64,000 bases of DNA from Azospirillum sp. OGB3. Lineage in GTDB: Bacteria > Pseudomonadota > Alphaproteobacteria > Azospirillales > Azospirillaceae. The notes under the pieces were generated by a model. The model ran no database searches, had not been told where the DNA came from, and was given only the letters and a program-made list of their open reading frames with translations. Position numbers and translations under genes: made by a program. The number at the start of each line of letters is the position of its first letter. Positions within the stretch are counted from its first letter, which is position 1. Shown here in pieces: positions 1 to 7,756 of the stretch. The stretch is from the NCBI RefSeq assembly GCF_014192915.1, contig NZ_JACHYN010000002.1:496001-560000 (forward strand), given 5' to 3'.

Positions 1-685
1 CACGGCCGCCGTCCTGCAGGGCCTTGCCCTGAGCCGACAGGGTCAGGTTCTCGGTGGCCAGCGTGATGGTGACCAGCGAGCCCTTGTCCACGACCCGCGG
101 CGACTGCAGGTCGCGCAGCCGGACCGGCTGGTTCACCGGGACGCCGCGCCGCGGCGTCAGGCCGATGAGCTGGGCGTCGGTGGCGGCGATGTCGCTGCCG
201 GCGAGGTCGGCGCGCACGTCCTGCCAATCCACGTCGCCGGGGCCGATCACGTCGCCGGGTGCGATGCGCCGCGACAGCACCGGCACCTGGACCACGCCGT
301 AGGCGCGGCCCGACACCGGAAGGCGCACGACGGGGCGGGTATCGGCCACGATCATCTCCGCGGCGAAGCGGCCCTGCATCGGGTTGTAGTAGAGGTTCTC
401 CACCGTCAGGCTGCCGGCGCCCGCCGGGGCGCGCAGCTCCACCGCCCGGTTGTCCAGCTCCATCTGCAGGCGGCCCGTGGTGATCTGGCGGGCCAGCGCG
501 TCGGACAGCACCGCTTCGACGTGGGCCGGGCTGTAGACCACCGCCTGTGCCGCCGAGGTGGCGCCGTCCATCGTCTGGGCGAGGGCCGTCTGGGCGAGGG
601 CCGTCTGGGCAAAGACCGTCGGGCCGCCGACGAGGGCGGCGGCGAGGAGGGCGGTGCCGAGGATGCGCGGGGCGGGGCGGGACAT
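1..685 (-). CDS. flgA: Flagellar P-ring assembly chaperone FlgA (C-terminus cut by window edge)
   Basis: FlgA is a periplasmic chaperone for assembly of the FlgI P-ring around the flagellar rod. Reading the minus strand from the ATG at 685 gives an N-terminal signal-like segment rich in Ala and Leu, then a region with RIAPGDVIGPGDV and LTPRRGVPVNQPVRL, typical of the SAF/ChapFlgA domain. The frame stays open to base 1, so the last residues lie outside the window. It follows flgG by 44 bases on the same strand, consistent with a flgF-flgG-flgA operon. Just after the signal peptide the repeat QTALA occurs in tandem. The family call rests on the SAF-like motifs and the operon position. Confidence 0.85.
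   Translation of the reverse strand, partial: MSRPAPRILGTALLAAALVGGPTVFAQTALAQTALAQTMDGATSAAQAVVYSPAHVEAVLSDALARQITTGRLQMELDNRAVELRAPAGAGSLTVENLYYNPMQGRFAAEMIVADTRPVVRLPVSGRAYGVVQVPVLSRRIAPGDVIGPGDVDWQDVRADLAGSDIAATDAQLIGLTPRRGVPVNQPVRLRDLQSPRVVDKGSLVTITLATENLTLSAQGKALQDGGR
573..617. repeat. 15-bp tandem repeat inside flgA
   Basis: Two exact copies and one degenerate copy of gtctgggcgagggcc lie head to tail. In the flgA frame they encode QTALA repeats around the predicted signal-peptide cleavage region. The 15-base unit keeps the frame, so copy-number change would only lengthen or shorten the linker. Confidence 0.75.
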
Positions 686-729
686 GGCGGGAATTCCTTG
701 CAAAGACGAGCCTTAGGACGATGCCGGGA

Positions 730-1515
730 TCAGCGGAGCTGCGAGGCCTGCTGCATCATCTCGTCGGTGGTCTTGATGACCTTGGAGTTCATCTCGTAGG
801 CGCGCTGGGCAGAGATCAGGGTGGTGATCTCCTGAACGATGTTGACGTTGGAGGTCTCCAGCGCGCCCTGCACCACGCGGCCGAAGCCGGGAGCGCCGGG
901 GTTGCCGCCGACCGCCTCGCCCGACGCGCCGGTCTGCAGGAACAGGTTGTCGCCGACGGCTTCCAGGCCGGCCGCGTTGGCGAAGGTGGCGAGCTGGAGC
1001 TGGCCGACATTCTGCTGCGCCACCTGGCCGTCCAGCTTCACCATCACCTCGCCCGAGGCGTTGATGGCGACGTCCACGGCTTCCGCCGGGATGGTGATCG
1101 CCGGCTGCACCGGATAGCCGTCAGCGGTGACGATGATGCCCTCCGGCGACAGCTTGAAATTGCCGGCGCGGGTGTAGGCCGTGTCGCCGCTGGGGAGCTG
1201 CACCTGGAAATAGCCGGAGCCGTTGACGGCGACGTCCAGCTTGTTGTCGGTGACGGTCAGGTTGCCCTGCTCCAGCACGCGGGCCACCGCGGCGACGCGC
1301 ACGCCGGCACCGACCTGCACGCCGGTCGGCACGATGGTGCCGGCGTCCGACGAGGTCGAGCCGATGCGGCGGAAGTTCTGGTACAGCAGGTCCTGGAACT
1401 CGGCCCGCTGCTTCTTGAACCCGGTCGTCGTCGCGTTGGCGATGTTGTTCGAGATGGTTTCGACGTTCAGCTGCTGGGCGATCATGCCGGTGGCGCCGAT
1501 GGCGAGGCTGCGCAT
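730..1515 (-). CDS. flgG: Flagellar distal rod protein FlgG
   Basis: FlgG forms the distal rod of the flagellar basal body, which crosses the periplasm. The 261-residue length matches the family. The N-terminus carries the rod signature ETISNNIANATTTGFKK (about residues 19-36) and the C-terminus the conserved helix with ETSNVN...SAQRAYEMN...TTDEMMQQA. The ATG at 1515 is preceded by AAGGAG at good spacing, so the start is firm. It lies 25 bases after flgF and before flgA on the same strand, the usual rod-gene order. Confidence 0.97.
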   Translation of the reverse strand: MRSLAIGATGMIAQQLNVETISNNIANATTTGFKKQRAEFQDLLYQNFRRIGSTSSDAGTIVPTGVQVGAGVRVAAVARVLEQGNLTVTDNKLDVAVNGSGYFQVQLPSGDTAYTRAGNFKLSPEGIIVTADGYPVQPAITIPAEAVDVAINASGEVMVKLDGQVAQQNVGQLQLATFANAAGLEAVGDNLFLQTGASGEAVGGNPGAPGFGRVVQGALETSNVNIVQEITTLISAQRAYEMNSKVIKTTDEMMQQASQLR

Positions 1516-1540
1516 GGTTCTTGCTCCTTTACGCGGTCGA

Positions 1541-2263
1541 TCAGGCCGTGCGGCCCAGCTTCTGGATGGCGCTGCGGATGCGCTCGTGCTCGTTCTCGAT
1601 CAGCTTCTGGTTCGACTGGTACTGGCGCTGGATCTCGATCAGCGCCGTCATCTCGACCACCGGCTTCACGTTCGAATTCTCTAGCATTCCCTGTGCCACC
1701 TTCGTGTCGGCGGGGGCCGCCTGCGGCTCCTCGTCGCTGACGTAGAGGCCGGCCCCGACCTCGGTCATCAGCTGCTCGTTCCGGAAGGTGACGATGTTCA
1801 GCCGGCCCACTGGACCCAGCTCGGTGGAGACGGTGCCGTCTCCGGACACCATGATGTCCCGGGTGCCGTTCGGGACGGCGAGGGGCTGGCCGTTGTCGCC
1901 CAGGACCGGCAGGCCGCCGCCGTCGACGATCTGGCGCTGGTCGTTCAGGCGGAAGTTGCCGGCGCGGGTGTAGCGCGGGCCGCTCGCCGTATCGACCGTG
2001 AAATAGCCGTGGCCGGTCAGCGCCAGATCCAGCGGGTTGCCGGTCTGCATCATCCCGCCGGCCGAGAGGTCGCGCACCACGGCGCGGTCCTGCACGAAGC
2101 TGATCTGCTCGTGCATGCCCGGACGCTCCAGGAACTCCGTGAACAGCATGCGCTGCTGCTTGAAGCCCGTGGTGTTCATGTTCGCGATGTTGTTCGAGAT
2201 CACGTCCAGCTGGCGGCGCAGGGTCATCTGACGCGACAGGGACACGTAGATCGGGTTTTCCAT
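1541..2263 (-). CDS. flgF: Flagellar proximal rod protein FlgF
   Basis: FlgF is a minor component of the proximal rod. The 240-residue product starts MENPIYVSLSRQ and contains the rod motif DVISNNIANMNTTGFK. Its C-terminal helix ends with SNVKPVVEMTALIEIQRQYQ. An in-frame ATG exists further upstream, but the ATG at 2263 has an AAAGAGG Shine-Dalgarno and aligns with the family N-terminus, so it was chosen. It is the first gene of the minus-strand flgF-flgG-flgA group and diverges from fliL. FlgF and FlgG are paralogues; this copy is FlgF by operon order and by the less typical C-terminus. Confidence 0.94.
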   Translation of the reverse strand: MENPIYVSLSRQMTLRRQLDVISNNIANMNTTGFKQQRMLFTEFLERPGMHEQISFVQDRAVVRDLSAGGMMQTGNPLDLALTGHGYFTVDTASGPRYTRAGNFRLNDQRQIVDGGGLPVLGDNGQPLAVPNGTRDIMVSGDGTVSTELGPVGRLNIVTFRNEQLMTEVGAGLYVSDEEPQAAPADTKVAQGMLENSNVKPVVEMTALIEIQRQYQSNQKLIENEHERIRSAIQKLGRTA

Positions 2264-2761
2264 CGGCGGCCTCTTTCCAATCGGGCCGGGGGAGCGTCCC
2301 GACCGGCGCAAATGGCAATGCACGGCGCGTGCCAGCGCCGGCGAGAGCCGGAAAGACGGCGATGACGGGCGTTGCCGCCGTTGGGGAAGCGCCTGCCGGG
2401 CAAGAACTGCCGGTGGGCTGGCAAGGGCTGCCGCCCGACGCCGGGCAAAAGCGTCCCGTTGCCGCGGCGCGGACGGCGCGCGGGTTCACGGGGGCCTCAT
2501 CCGCCGTAAGCGGGCGGACCGGCAACGGCAGGCGGGGCAGGGCAGGGTGGTGCGGACGGGGATGGCGGGCGTGGTTCGGGCGTTCGCTCCTCGGTTGACG
2601 GGGATTTCCGGCGAAGCCCCAATCAAGAACCGTGCCGTTGTCCGTGGTTGCGCTTCTGTCACAGCCCTCAGAATGGTCTGAAAGGCTTTGTTAACTATCC
2701 GAAAGATAGGGTTGCCGGGCTGGTAAGGCCACGCTCCGCCACCGCTCGCGCTTAGGATTCC
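2264..2761. promoter_or_regulatory. Divergent flgF / fliL intergenic region
   Basis: This gap of about 500 bases lies between divergently transcribed flagellar operons and should hold both promoters. No convincing sigma-54 or sigma-28 promoter could be read by eye. The only structure noted is CTATC-cgaaa-GATAG at 2695-2709, directly after a TTAAC, close to the fliL start. Open frames here are GC-driven and were not called. Confidence 0.5.
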
Positions 2762-3283
2762 ATGACCGCGCACGCTGAAGACGACGTTCCGACCGATGGC
2801 CTGCCGCGCAAGAAATTCAGCGGCAAGAAGCTGGTCCTGTTCGTCATCCTGCCGCTGGTGCTGCTGATCGGCGCCGGGGCGGGCGTGTATTTCAGCGGCC
2901 TGCTCGACTCGCTGCTCGGCAAGAAGGAGGAGCATGCGGAGGTGCCGGCGGAACCGGCGCAGCCGGACCCGCACGCCGCACCGGTCTTCTACGACCTGCC
3001 GGACATGCTGGTGAACCTGAACAGCAGCGGCAAGCGTCCGGCCTTCCTGAAGATCAAGATCTCGATCCAGCTTGCCAAGGGCGAGGACATACCGGCGATC
3101 GAGCATGTGCTGCCGCGCATCATCGACAACTTCCAGGTCTATCTGCGCGAACTGCGGCTGGAGGATCTGAAGGGGTCGGCGGGCATGTACCGCCTGCGCC
3201 AGGAACTGCTGATGCGGATCACCGCATCCGCCCACCCGGTGAAGGTCAAGGACGTTTTGTTCAAGGAAATGCTGGTCCAGTAG
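2762..3283 (+). CDS. fliL: Flagellar basal body-associated protein FliL
   Basis: FliL is a single-pass inner-membrane protein that surrounds the stator and supports motor torque. The 173-residue product has a charged cytoplasmic N-terminus, one membrane segment at about residues 23-45 and a periplasmic domain. That domain contains YDLPDMLVNLNSSGKRPAFLK and the stomatin-like core ending in VKDVLFKEMLVQ. It begins the plus-strand group fliL-fliM-DUF6468-MotE-like; fliM starts 18 bases downstream. Length, topology and neighbour are all typical of FliL. Confidence 0.95.
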   Translation: MTAHAEDDVPTDGLPRKKFSGKKLVLFVILPLVLLIGAGAGVYFSGLLDSLLGKKEEHAEVPAEPAQPDPHAAPVFYDLPDMLVNLNSSGKRPAFLKIKISIQLAKGEDIPAIEHVLPRIIDNFQVYLRELRLEDLKGSAGMYRLRQELLMRITASAHPVKVKDVLFKEMLVQ

Positions 3284-3301
3284 GGGCGGCGGAAACGGGC
3301 C

Positions 3302-4384
3302 ATGAGCAACACCGAGGAACTGAGCGAAGAAGAACGCCTTGCCGCCGAATGGGCCGCCCTCGCCGAAGACGGCGGCGACATGGGCGAGATGGCGGACATG
3401 GGCGGCGGCGGGTCGACGCGCGTCCTGAACCAGGACGAGATCGACAGCCTGCTCGGCTTCGACCAGGGCGGGGCCGGGGACGGCGACAACTCCGGCATCA
3501 TGGCGCTGGTCAACTCGGCGCTGGTCAACTACGAACGCCTGCCCATGCTGGAGGTGGTCTTCGACCGCCTCGTCCGCATGATGTCCACGTCCCTGCGCAA
3601 CTTCACCTCCGACAACGTCGAGGTCAGCCTCGACCAGATCTCCTCGGTGCGCTTCGGCGACTATCTGAACTCGATCCCGCTGCCGGCGATGCTGTCCGTC
3701 TTCAAGGCGGAGGAGTGGGACAACTACGGCCTGATGGTCGTGGACTCGGCGCTGATCTACTCCATCGTCGACGTGCTGCTGGGCGGACGGCGCGGCACCG
3801 CGGCGATGCGCATCGAAGGACGCCCCTACACGACCATCGAGCGCAACCTCGTGGAGCGCATGGTCCATGTGGTGCTGTCCGACCTGTCCGCCGCCTTCGA
3901 CCCGCTGTCGCCCGTCACCTTCCGCTTCGACCGGCTGGAGACCAATCCGCGCTTCGCGACCATCGCGCGCCCGGCCAACGCGGCGGTGCTGGTCAAGCTG
4001 CGCATCGACATGGAGGATCGCGGCGGCCGCCTGGAGCTGATGATCCCCTACGCGACCCTGGAGCCGGTGCGCGAGCTTCTGCTCCAGATGTTCATGGGCG
4101 AGAAGTTCGGCCGCGACTCGATCTGGGAAACCCACCTCGCCTCGGAACTTCTGGTCACCGACGTGGACATCTCCGCGGTGCTGGACGAGGTGACGATGAC
4201 CCTGCACGACGTGCTGAACTGGCGCGTCGGCACGCGAATTCTTCTGAACGCCACGCCGGACGGCACCATCGAGCTGCGCTGCGGCGACGTTTCCATGTTC
4301 CAAGGCCGCATGGGCCGCAAGGGTGGGCACATCGCCGTGCGGATCGAGCGGGAGCTGCCCAAGCAGGAGGTCATGCGGCTATGA
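3302..4384 (+). CDS. fliM: Flagellar motor switch protein FliM
   Basis: FliM is the C-ring component that binds phospho-CheY and switches rotation direction. The N-terminal CheY-binding peptide is visible at about residues 41-53 (VLNQDEIDSLLGF), but it sits after a 40-residue acidic Met/Gly extension instead of at the very start. The middle CheC-like domain and C-terminal SpoA-type domain (LRCGDVSMFQGRMGRKGGHIAVRIE) follow. The 360-residue length is family-typical. The stop overlaps the next start as ATGA, indicating translational coupling. Confidence 0.97.
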   Translation: MSNTEELSEEERLAAEWAALAEDGGDMGEMADMGGGGSTRVLNQDEIDSLLGFDQGGAGDGDNSGIMALVNSALVNYERLPMLEVVFDRLVRMMSTSLRNFTSDNVEVSLDQISSVRFGDYLNSIPLPAMLSVFKAEEWDNYGLMVVDSALIYSIVDVLLGGRRGTAAMRIEGRPYTTIERNLVERMVHVVLSDLSAAFDPLSPVTFRFDRLETNPRFATIARPANAAVLVKLRIDMEDRGGRLELMIPYATLEPVRELLLQMFMGEKFGRDSIWETHLASELLVTDVDISAVLDEVTMTLHDVLNWRVGTRILLNATPDGTIELRCGDVSMFQGRMGRKGGHIAVRIERELPKQEVMRL

Positions 4385-5091
4385 GCCCGACCCTCACGCT
4401 CGTCCTCGATCTGGTGATGGTGGGGCTGCTCGCCGCGACCATCGCCTATGCGATCATCCTCAACCGGCAGATCATCAAGCTGCGCGAGAGCCGCGGCGAG
4501 ATGGCCGAGCTGGTGCGCGGCCTGAACGAGGCCATGTCGCGCGCCGAAACCGGCGTGCGCGGTCTGAAGAAGACGGCCCACGAAACCGGCGACGACCTGC
4601 AGCGCACGGTCGCCAAGGCGCAGACCCTGCGCGACGAGCTGGAATTCATGATCGAGGCCGCCGACGCCATGGCCAACCGGCTGGGCAACGTCGGCGGCGA
4701 GCGCCCGAAGCCGGGCCCGGCGGCGCGTCCGGCGACGCGCCCCGGCTTGTCCGCCCGTCCGCCCGTCGCGTCGCGCCCGGCCGCCGCCCCGCGCCCGATC
4801 GTCGAGGATGATCACGGTCACGACGACCACGATCACGACGACCATGATCTCCACGATCACGCTCACCTCGACCACGACGATCACGACGACCTGCCGCCGC
4901 TGCGTTCCGCCGCGTTCCGGAACGAGCCGCTGCGCGCCGATCCGCTGCGGGGCGATCCGCTGCGGGGCGATGCCCTGTCGCGGCGCCCGGCGCCGGCGTC
5001 CGATCCCATCTTGCGGGAGGGTGAGAGCCTGTCCCGCGCCGAACGTGAACTTCTGCAAGCCATCGAGAACGCCGGCAAGGGGGTCGGATGA
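4381..5091 (+). CDS. DUF6468-type flagellar-locus membrane protein with His/Asp-rich tract
   Basis: The 236-residue protein begins at the ATG overlapping the fliM stop. It has one N-terminal membrane segment (about residues 8-26) and a coiled-coil-like helix (about 35-100). A Pro/Ala-rich linker follows, then an extreme stretch at residues 143-170 with 10 His and 14 Asp in 28 positions. Short repeats (LRADPLRGDPLRGD) and a helical end close the protein. I place it with DUF6468 proteins found beside fliM in Rhodospirillales, from memory. It is translationally coupled to both neighbours, so a role in the motor or its assembly is inferred. The His/Asp tract looks metal-binding. Confidence 0.75.
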   Translation: MSPTLTLVLDLVMVGLLAATIAYAIILNRQIIKLRESRGEMAELVRGLNEAMSRAETGVRGLKKTAHETGDDLQRTVAKAQTLRDELEFMIEAADAMANRLGNVGGERPKPGPAARPATRPGLSARPPVASRPAAAPRPIVEDDHGHDDHDHDDHDLHDHAHLDHDDHDDLPPLRSAAFRNEPLRADPLRGDPLRGDALSRRPAPASDPILREGESLSRAERELLQAIENAGKGVG

Positions 5092-6047
5092 GCGACGCCA
5101 CCACCACGAAGGGCGCAACCGCCGCTGCCGGCGGAGAGCCCAAAGTCGTGATCCGCCCGGCCGGGGCCACCCCGACCGGTGTGCGCACCAGCCCGAGCGT
5201 GGCTGGTCAGCCGCTGGCTCCGGGTGCTGCGCAGGCCGCCGCCCAAACCGCTGCCCAAACCGCCGCCAGGGCGAAGCCGAAGGCCAAGATGAAGGCGAAG
5301 GCCAAGCGCAAGCCCGCCGTTCCGCGCCGCCCGCTGTCGGAGCGGCTGCGCGAGAAGATGAAGGCGTGGCGGTTCCGCATCCTGCCGCTGACCATCTTCG
5401 TCGCCGTCCTGATGTTGGGGGTGCGAGTCGGTGACCTGTGGCGGATCACCACGCGCGACGCCCGTCTGCCGGAGTTCCCGGTGACCCTGGCGCAGGGGCA
5501 GAGCGCCGTTCCGGCGCCGCCGATGCAGCTTGCCGCCAACGGCGCCAAGCCCTCGCCGGAACCGGCCCAGGGCGGCTCCAGCAACGGTGCGCCGCCCAAC
5601 CCGACGCCGCCGGACAACGCCGCCCTCGGCCCGGTGAAGAACGAGGAGCTTCTCCAGCATTTCGCCGAACGCCGCGCCGAGATCGAACGCCGCACCAAGG
5701 AATTGGAGCAACGCGAAGCCCTGCTGACCGCTGCCGAGAAGCGCATCGATCAGAAGGTGCAGGAGATGGACAAGGTCCGCACCGACATCCAGAAATTGAT
5801 GCGTCAGGGCGACGAGAAGCAGACCGCGCAGCTCGAAAGCCTCGTGAAGATCTACGAGACAATGAAGCCCAAGGAAGCCGCCCGTATTTTCGAGGAGCTG
5901 GACATGCCCGTCCTGCTGGGGGTGGTGGAGAAGATGAAGGAAACCAAGACGGCGCCGATCCTAGCCGCGATGGACCCCCTGAAGGCTAAGGAGCTGACCT
6001 CCGCGCTCATCGAGCGGCGCGGTGTGCCATCGGCACCGAAGAACTGA
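5088..6047 (+). CDS. MotE-like flagellar protein (MgtE N-domain-like C-terminus)
   Basis: The 319-residue protein starts at an ATGA overlap with the preceding gene. It has an Ala/Lys-rich basic N-terminus, one membrane segment near residues 98-118, a Pro-rich linker and a long charged coiled coil (about 185-245). The C-terminal region at about 260-308 contains PKEAARIFEELDMPVLLG and ILAAMDPLKAKELTSAL. That resembles the MgtE intracellular N-domain seen in MotE of rhizobia, which guides MotC folding and stabilises the motor. Whether it does the same here is inferred from domain layout and the fliL-fliM context. FlbB is an alternative name for similar proteins. Confidence 0.75.
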   Translation: MSDATTTKGATAAAGGEPKVVIRPAGATPTGVRTSPSVAGQPLAPGAAQAAAQTAAQTAARAKPKAKMKAKAKRKPAVPRRPLSERLREKMKAWRFRILPLTIFVAVLMLGVRVGDLWRITTRDARLPEFPVTLAQGQSAVPAPPMQLAANGAKPSPEPAQGGSSNGAPPNPTPPDNAALGPVKNEELLQHFAERRAEIERRTKELEQREALLTAAEKRIDQKVQEMDKVRTDIQKLMRQGDEKQTAQLESLVKIYETMKPKEAARIFEELDMPVLLGVVEKMKETKTAPILAAMDPLKAKELTSALIERRGVPSAPKN

Positions 6048-6078
6048 ATACGCCCTTTGATTGCGATGACGGGAAAGT

Positions 6079-6106
6079 GGGTATGACCGTGCGGTTGGTC
6101 ATACCC
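6079..6106. other. 10-bp perfect inverted repeat after the fliL operon
   Basis: GGGTATGACC and GGTCATACCC pair perfectly across an 8-base loop, 31 bases after the stop of the MotE-like gene. There is no T tract, so it may be a weak terminator, an mRNA 3'-end stabiliser or an operator for the KGG-repeat gene downstream. Confidence 0.6.
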
Positions 6107-6249
6107 GACGCCCGCAGCGCATCTACTGAATATACGTACACGTACTGTCAGGATGGTAGAAGGCCCGCGACGGTCGGCTTCGGTTCATGTTGGCTCCGGC
6201 GTGTTCGGGCAACGCAAGTTTGCCCAACAGCAAGAAGGAAGGAAACAAG

Positions 6250-6588
6250 ATGAACGACCAGAACCAGGGCCGTAGCTCGGGCGGTCAGCACTCCGGCGGC
6301 AACTTCAAGAACGATCCGGAACGTGCGGCGGAAGCCGGGCACAAGGGCGGTCAGGTTTCCGGCGGCAACTTCAAGAACGACCCGGAGCGCGCTTCCGAAG
6401 CCGGCCACAAGGGCGGCCAGGCGTCCGGTGGCAACTTCAAGAACGACCCGGAGCGTGCGTCGGAAGCCGGCCACAAGGGTGGGCAGGCATCGGGCGGCAA
6501 CTTCAAGAACGACCCGGAACGCGCATCGGAAGCAGGCCGCAAAGGCGGCGAACACAGCCATGGCGGCGGACGGAGCAGCGGGAGCTGA
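6250..6588 (+). CDS. KGG-repeat general stress protein (GsiB/YciG/Con-10 type)
   Basis: The product is a 112-residue, highly hydrophilic protein made of four near-identical 22-residue units of the pattern SGGNFKNDPERASEAG-HKGGQA. Each contains the KGG motif of the stress-induced repeat family. Such proteins are small, intrinsically disordered and induced by desiccation, osmotic or stationary-phase stress; a protective role is inferred. The ATG at 6250 follows GAAGGAAGGAA, a very strong Shine-Dalgarno, and was preferred over an upstream in-frame ATG without one. It ends in a Ser/Gly/His-rich tail and is followed by a strong terminator, so it is probably transcribed alone. Confidence 0.9.
   Translation: MNDQNQGRSSGGQHSGGNFKNDPERAAEAGHKGGQVSGGNFKNDPERASEAGHKGGQASGGNFKNDPERASEAGHKGGQASGGNFKNDPERASEAGRKGGEHSHGGGRSSGS
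6292..6555 (+). repeat. Four 66-bp tandem repeats encoding KGG units
   Basis: Units begin at 6292, 6358, 6424 and 6490. They differ mainly at synonymous positions, such as tcc or tcg for Ser and gac or gat for Asp. This indicates selection on the protein repeat after an older duplication. Confidence 0.85.
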
Positions 6589-6665
6589 CCGCCGGGGCCG
6601 TTGACCACTGACTGTTCCCGTAACGCACCCGTCTGACGGAACAGTCGCACCGTGCAACGGGGAAG

Positions 6666-6691
6666 AAGGGCCGCTCCCAGAGCGGCCCTTT
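6666..6691 (+). terminator. Rho-independent terminator of the KGG gene
   Basis: AAGGGCCGCTC pairs perfectly with GAGCGGCCCTT over a 3-base loop, giving an 11-bp stem that runs into a short T stretch. Confidence 0.85.
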
Positions 6692-7035
6692 GTCCGTTTG
6701 TGAACTCCGATTGAAGCAAATTGCCGCAGCTCTCATCAAAGTTCGACAATGACGAGCGTTGATTGAAGGCGGGTGGGCGCAGAACAACGCTTCCGCTTTC
6801 TTTCCGGCGACGCGGTTCAACCCCGTCTTTGCGTTGCGACGTTTCAGGCGCTTAACGGCGTGTTAACCGAGCGAAATTAGGGTTGGAAAGGCTGACGAGG
6901 CTCTGAGTCGGCGGCGGCCGTGCGAGGGCGTGAGGTCGGGTCGAACCCGCTTCGGGCGCCCGCGTCCGGGTCGGCCGACGCACCCGATCGCACGCAGGCC
7001 GGTCTAGACCACGGAACGCTCACATCGGAACGCAC
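6692..7035 (+). promoter_or_regulatory. cheZ upstream region with CtrA-type site
   Basis: These 344 bases hold no convincing gene. The part near 6700-6900 is less GC-rich than its surroundings. TTAA-CGGCGTG-TTAAC at 6852-6867 matches the full TTAA-N7-TTAAC consensus of the alphaproteobacterial regulator CtrA. The site lies about 170 bases before the cheZ start, leaving a long leader or a distal promoter. Confidence 0.55.
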
Positions 7036-7752
7036 ATGGCCCCGCCCGTTTCCTCCTCGCTCGCCGACCAGAAGCTCCTGCGCCAGCAGCTCGACGCCGC
7101 CCACGCCGAAGCGGCCCAGCCGCTGACCCGCGAGGAGGTGACGGACATCGTCCGCTCCATCCTCGGCAGCATGGACGGCGACATCTCCGCCACCGACCTA
7201 CGCCTCTACAAGGAGGTGGTCGACCTCGCCCGCTTCATCGAGAGCGCCAAGCAGGAACTGGCGGCGCTGCAGCCCGCGGAAATCCGCGACCAGCACATTC
7301 CCAACGCCACCGATGAGTTGGACGCCGTCGTCGGCGCGACGGAGCAGGCCACATTCGCCATCTTCGACGCCTGCGACGTCATCACCGGGATATCCGGCCA
7401 GATCGACCCGGAGAACTCCGCGAAGCTGACCGAGCAGGTGACCAAGATCTTCGAGGCCTGCAACTTCCAGGACATCACCGGCCAGCGCATTTCCAAGGTC
7501 GTGCGCACGCTCAAGCACATCGAATCGAAGGTCGACATGATCGTCGCGGCCTTCGGCGACGAGGTGCGGCAGAACCACACCCGCCCCGCCGCCGCAGTCG
7601 CTGTGGTCGAGGCTCACGCCGATCCGGCGCCGAACTTCGCCACCGACCGCCCGGCGGACGACCCGGAGGCCAGGCTTCTGCACGGGCCGCAGATGACCAG
7701 CGCCGCCATGGACCAGGACGAGATCGACCGTCTGCTGGCGAGCTTCGATTAA
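7036..7752 (+). CDS. cheZ: Chemotaxis protein phosphatase CheZ
   Basis: CheZ dephosphorylates CheY-P at the flagellar motor. The 238-residue product is largely helical. It has the catalytic segment NFQDITGQRI at residues 143-152; D146 and Q150 correspond to the Asp and Gln used in catalysis in the family. The extreme C-terminus, DQDEIDRLLASFD, is the CheY-binding tail and is strikingly like the CheY-binding peptide of FliM in this window. The first MotB-like gene starts 5 bases after the stop, so they share an operon. Its placement away from cheA/cheY genes fits an accessory phosphatase near motor genes. Confidence 0.88.
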   Translation: MAPPVSSSLADQKLLRQQLDAAHAEAAQPLTREEVTDIVRSILGSMDGDISATDLRLYKEVVDLARFIESAKQELAALQPAEIRDQHIPNATDELDAVVGATEQATFAIFDACDVITGISGQIDPENSAKLTEQVTKIFEACNFQDITGQRISKVVRTLKHIESKVDMIVAAFGDEVRQNHTRPAAAVAVVEAHADPAPNFATDRPADDPEARLLHGPQMTSAAMDQDEIDRLLASFD

Positions 7753-7756
7753 TCCC

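Noticed and set aside
2383..2398. Sigma-54-like element in the flgF-fliL gap
   Set aside because: Only the GG and GC dinucleotides match at correct spacing; the remaining consensus bases do not, and it lies far from either start.
6292..6555. Regular 66-bp repeats considered as a CRISPR-like array
   Set aside because: Units are contiguous without unique spacers and encode an in-frame KGG protein repeat; no cas genes.
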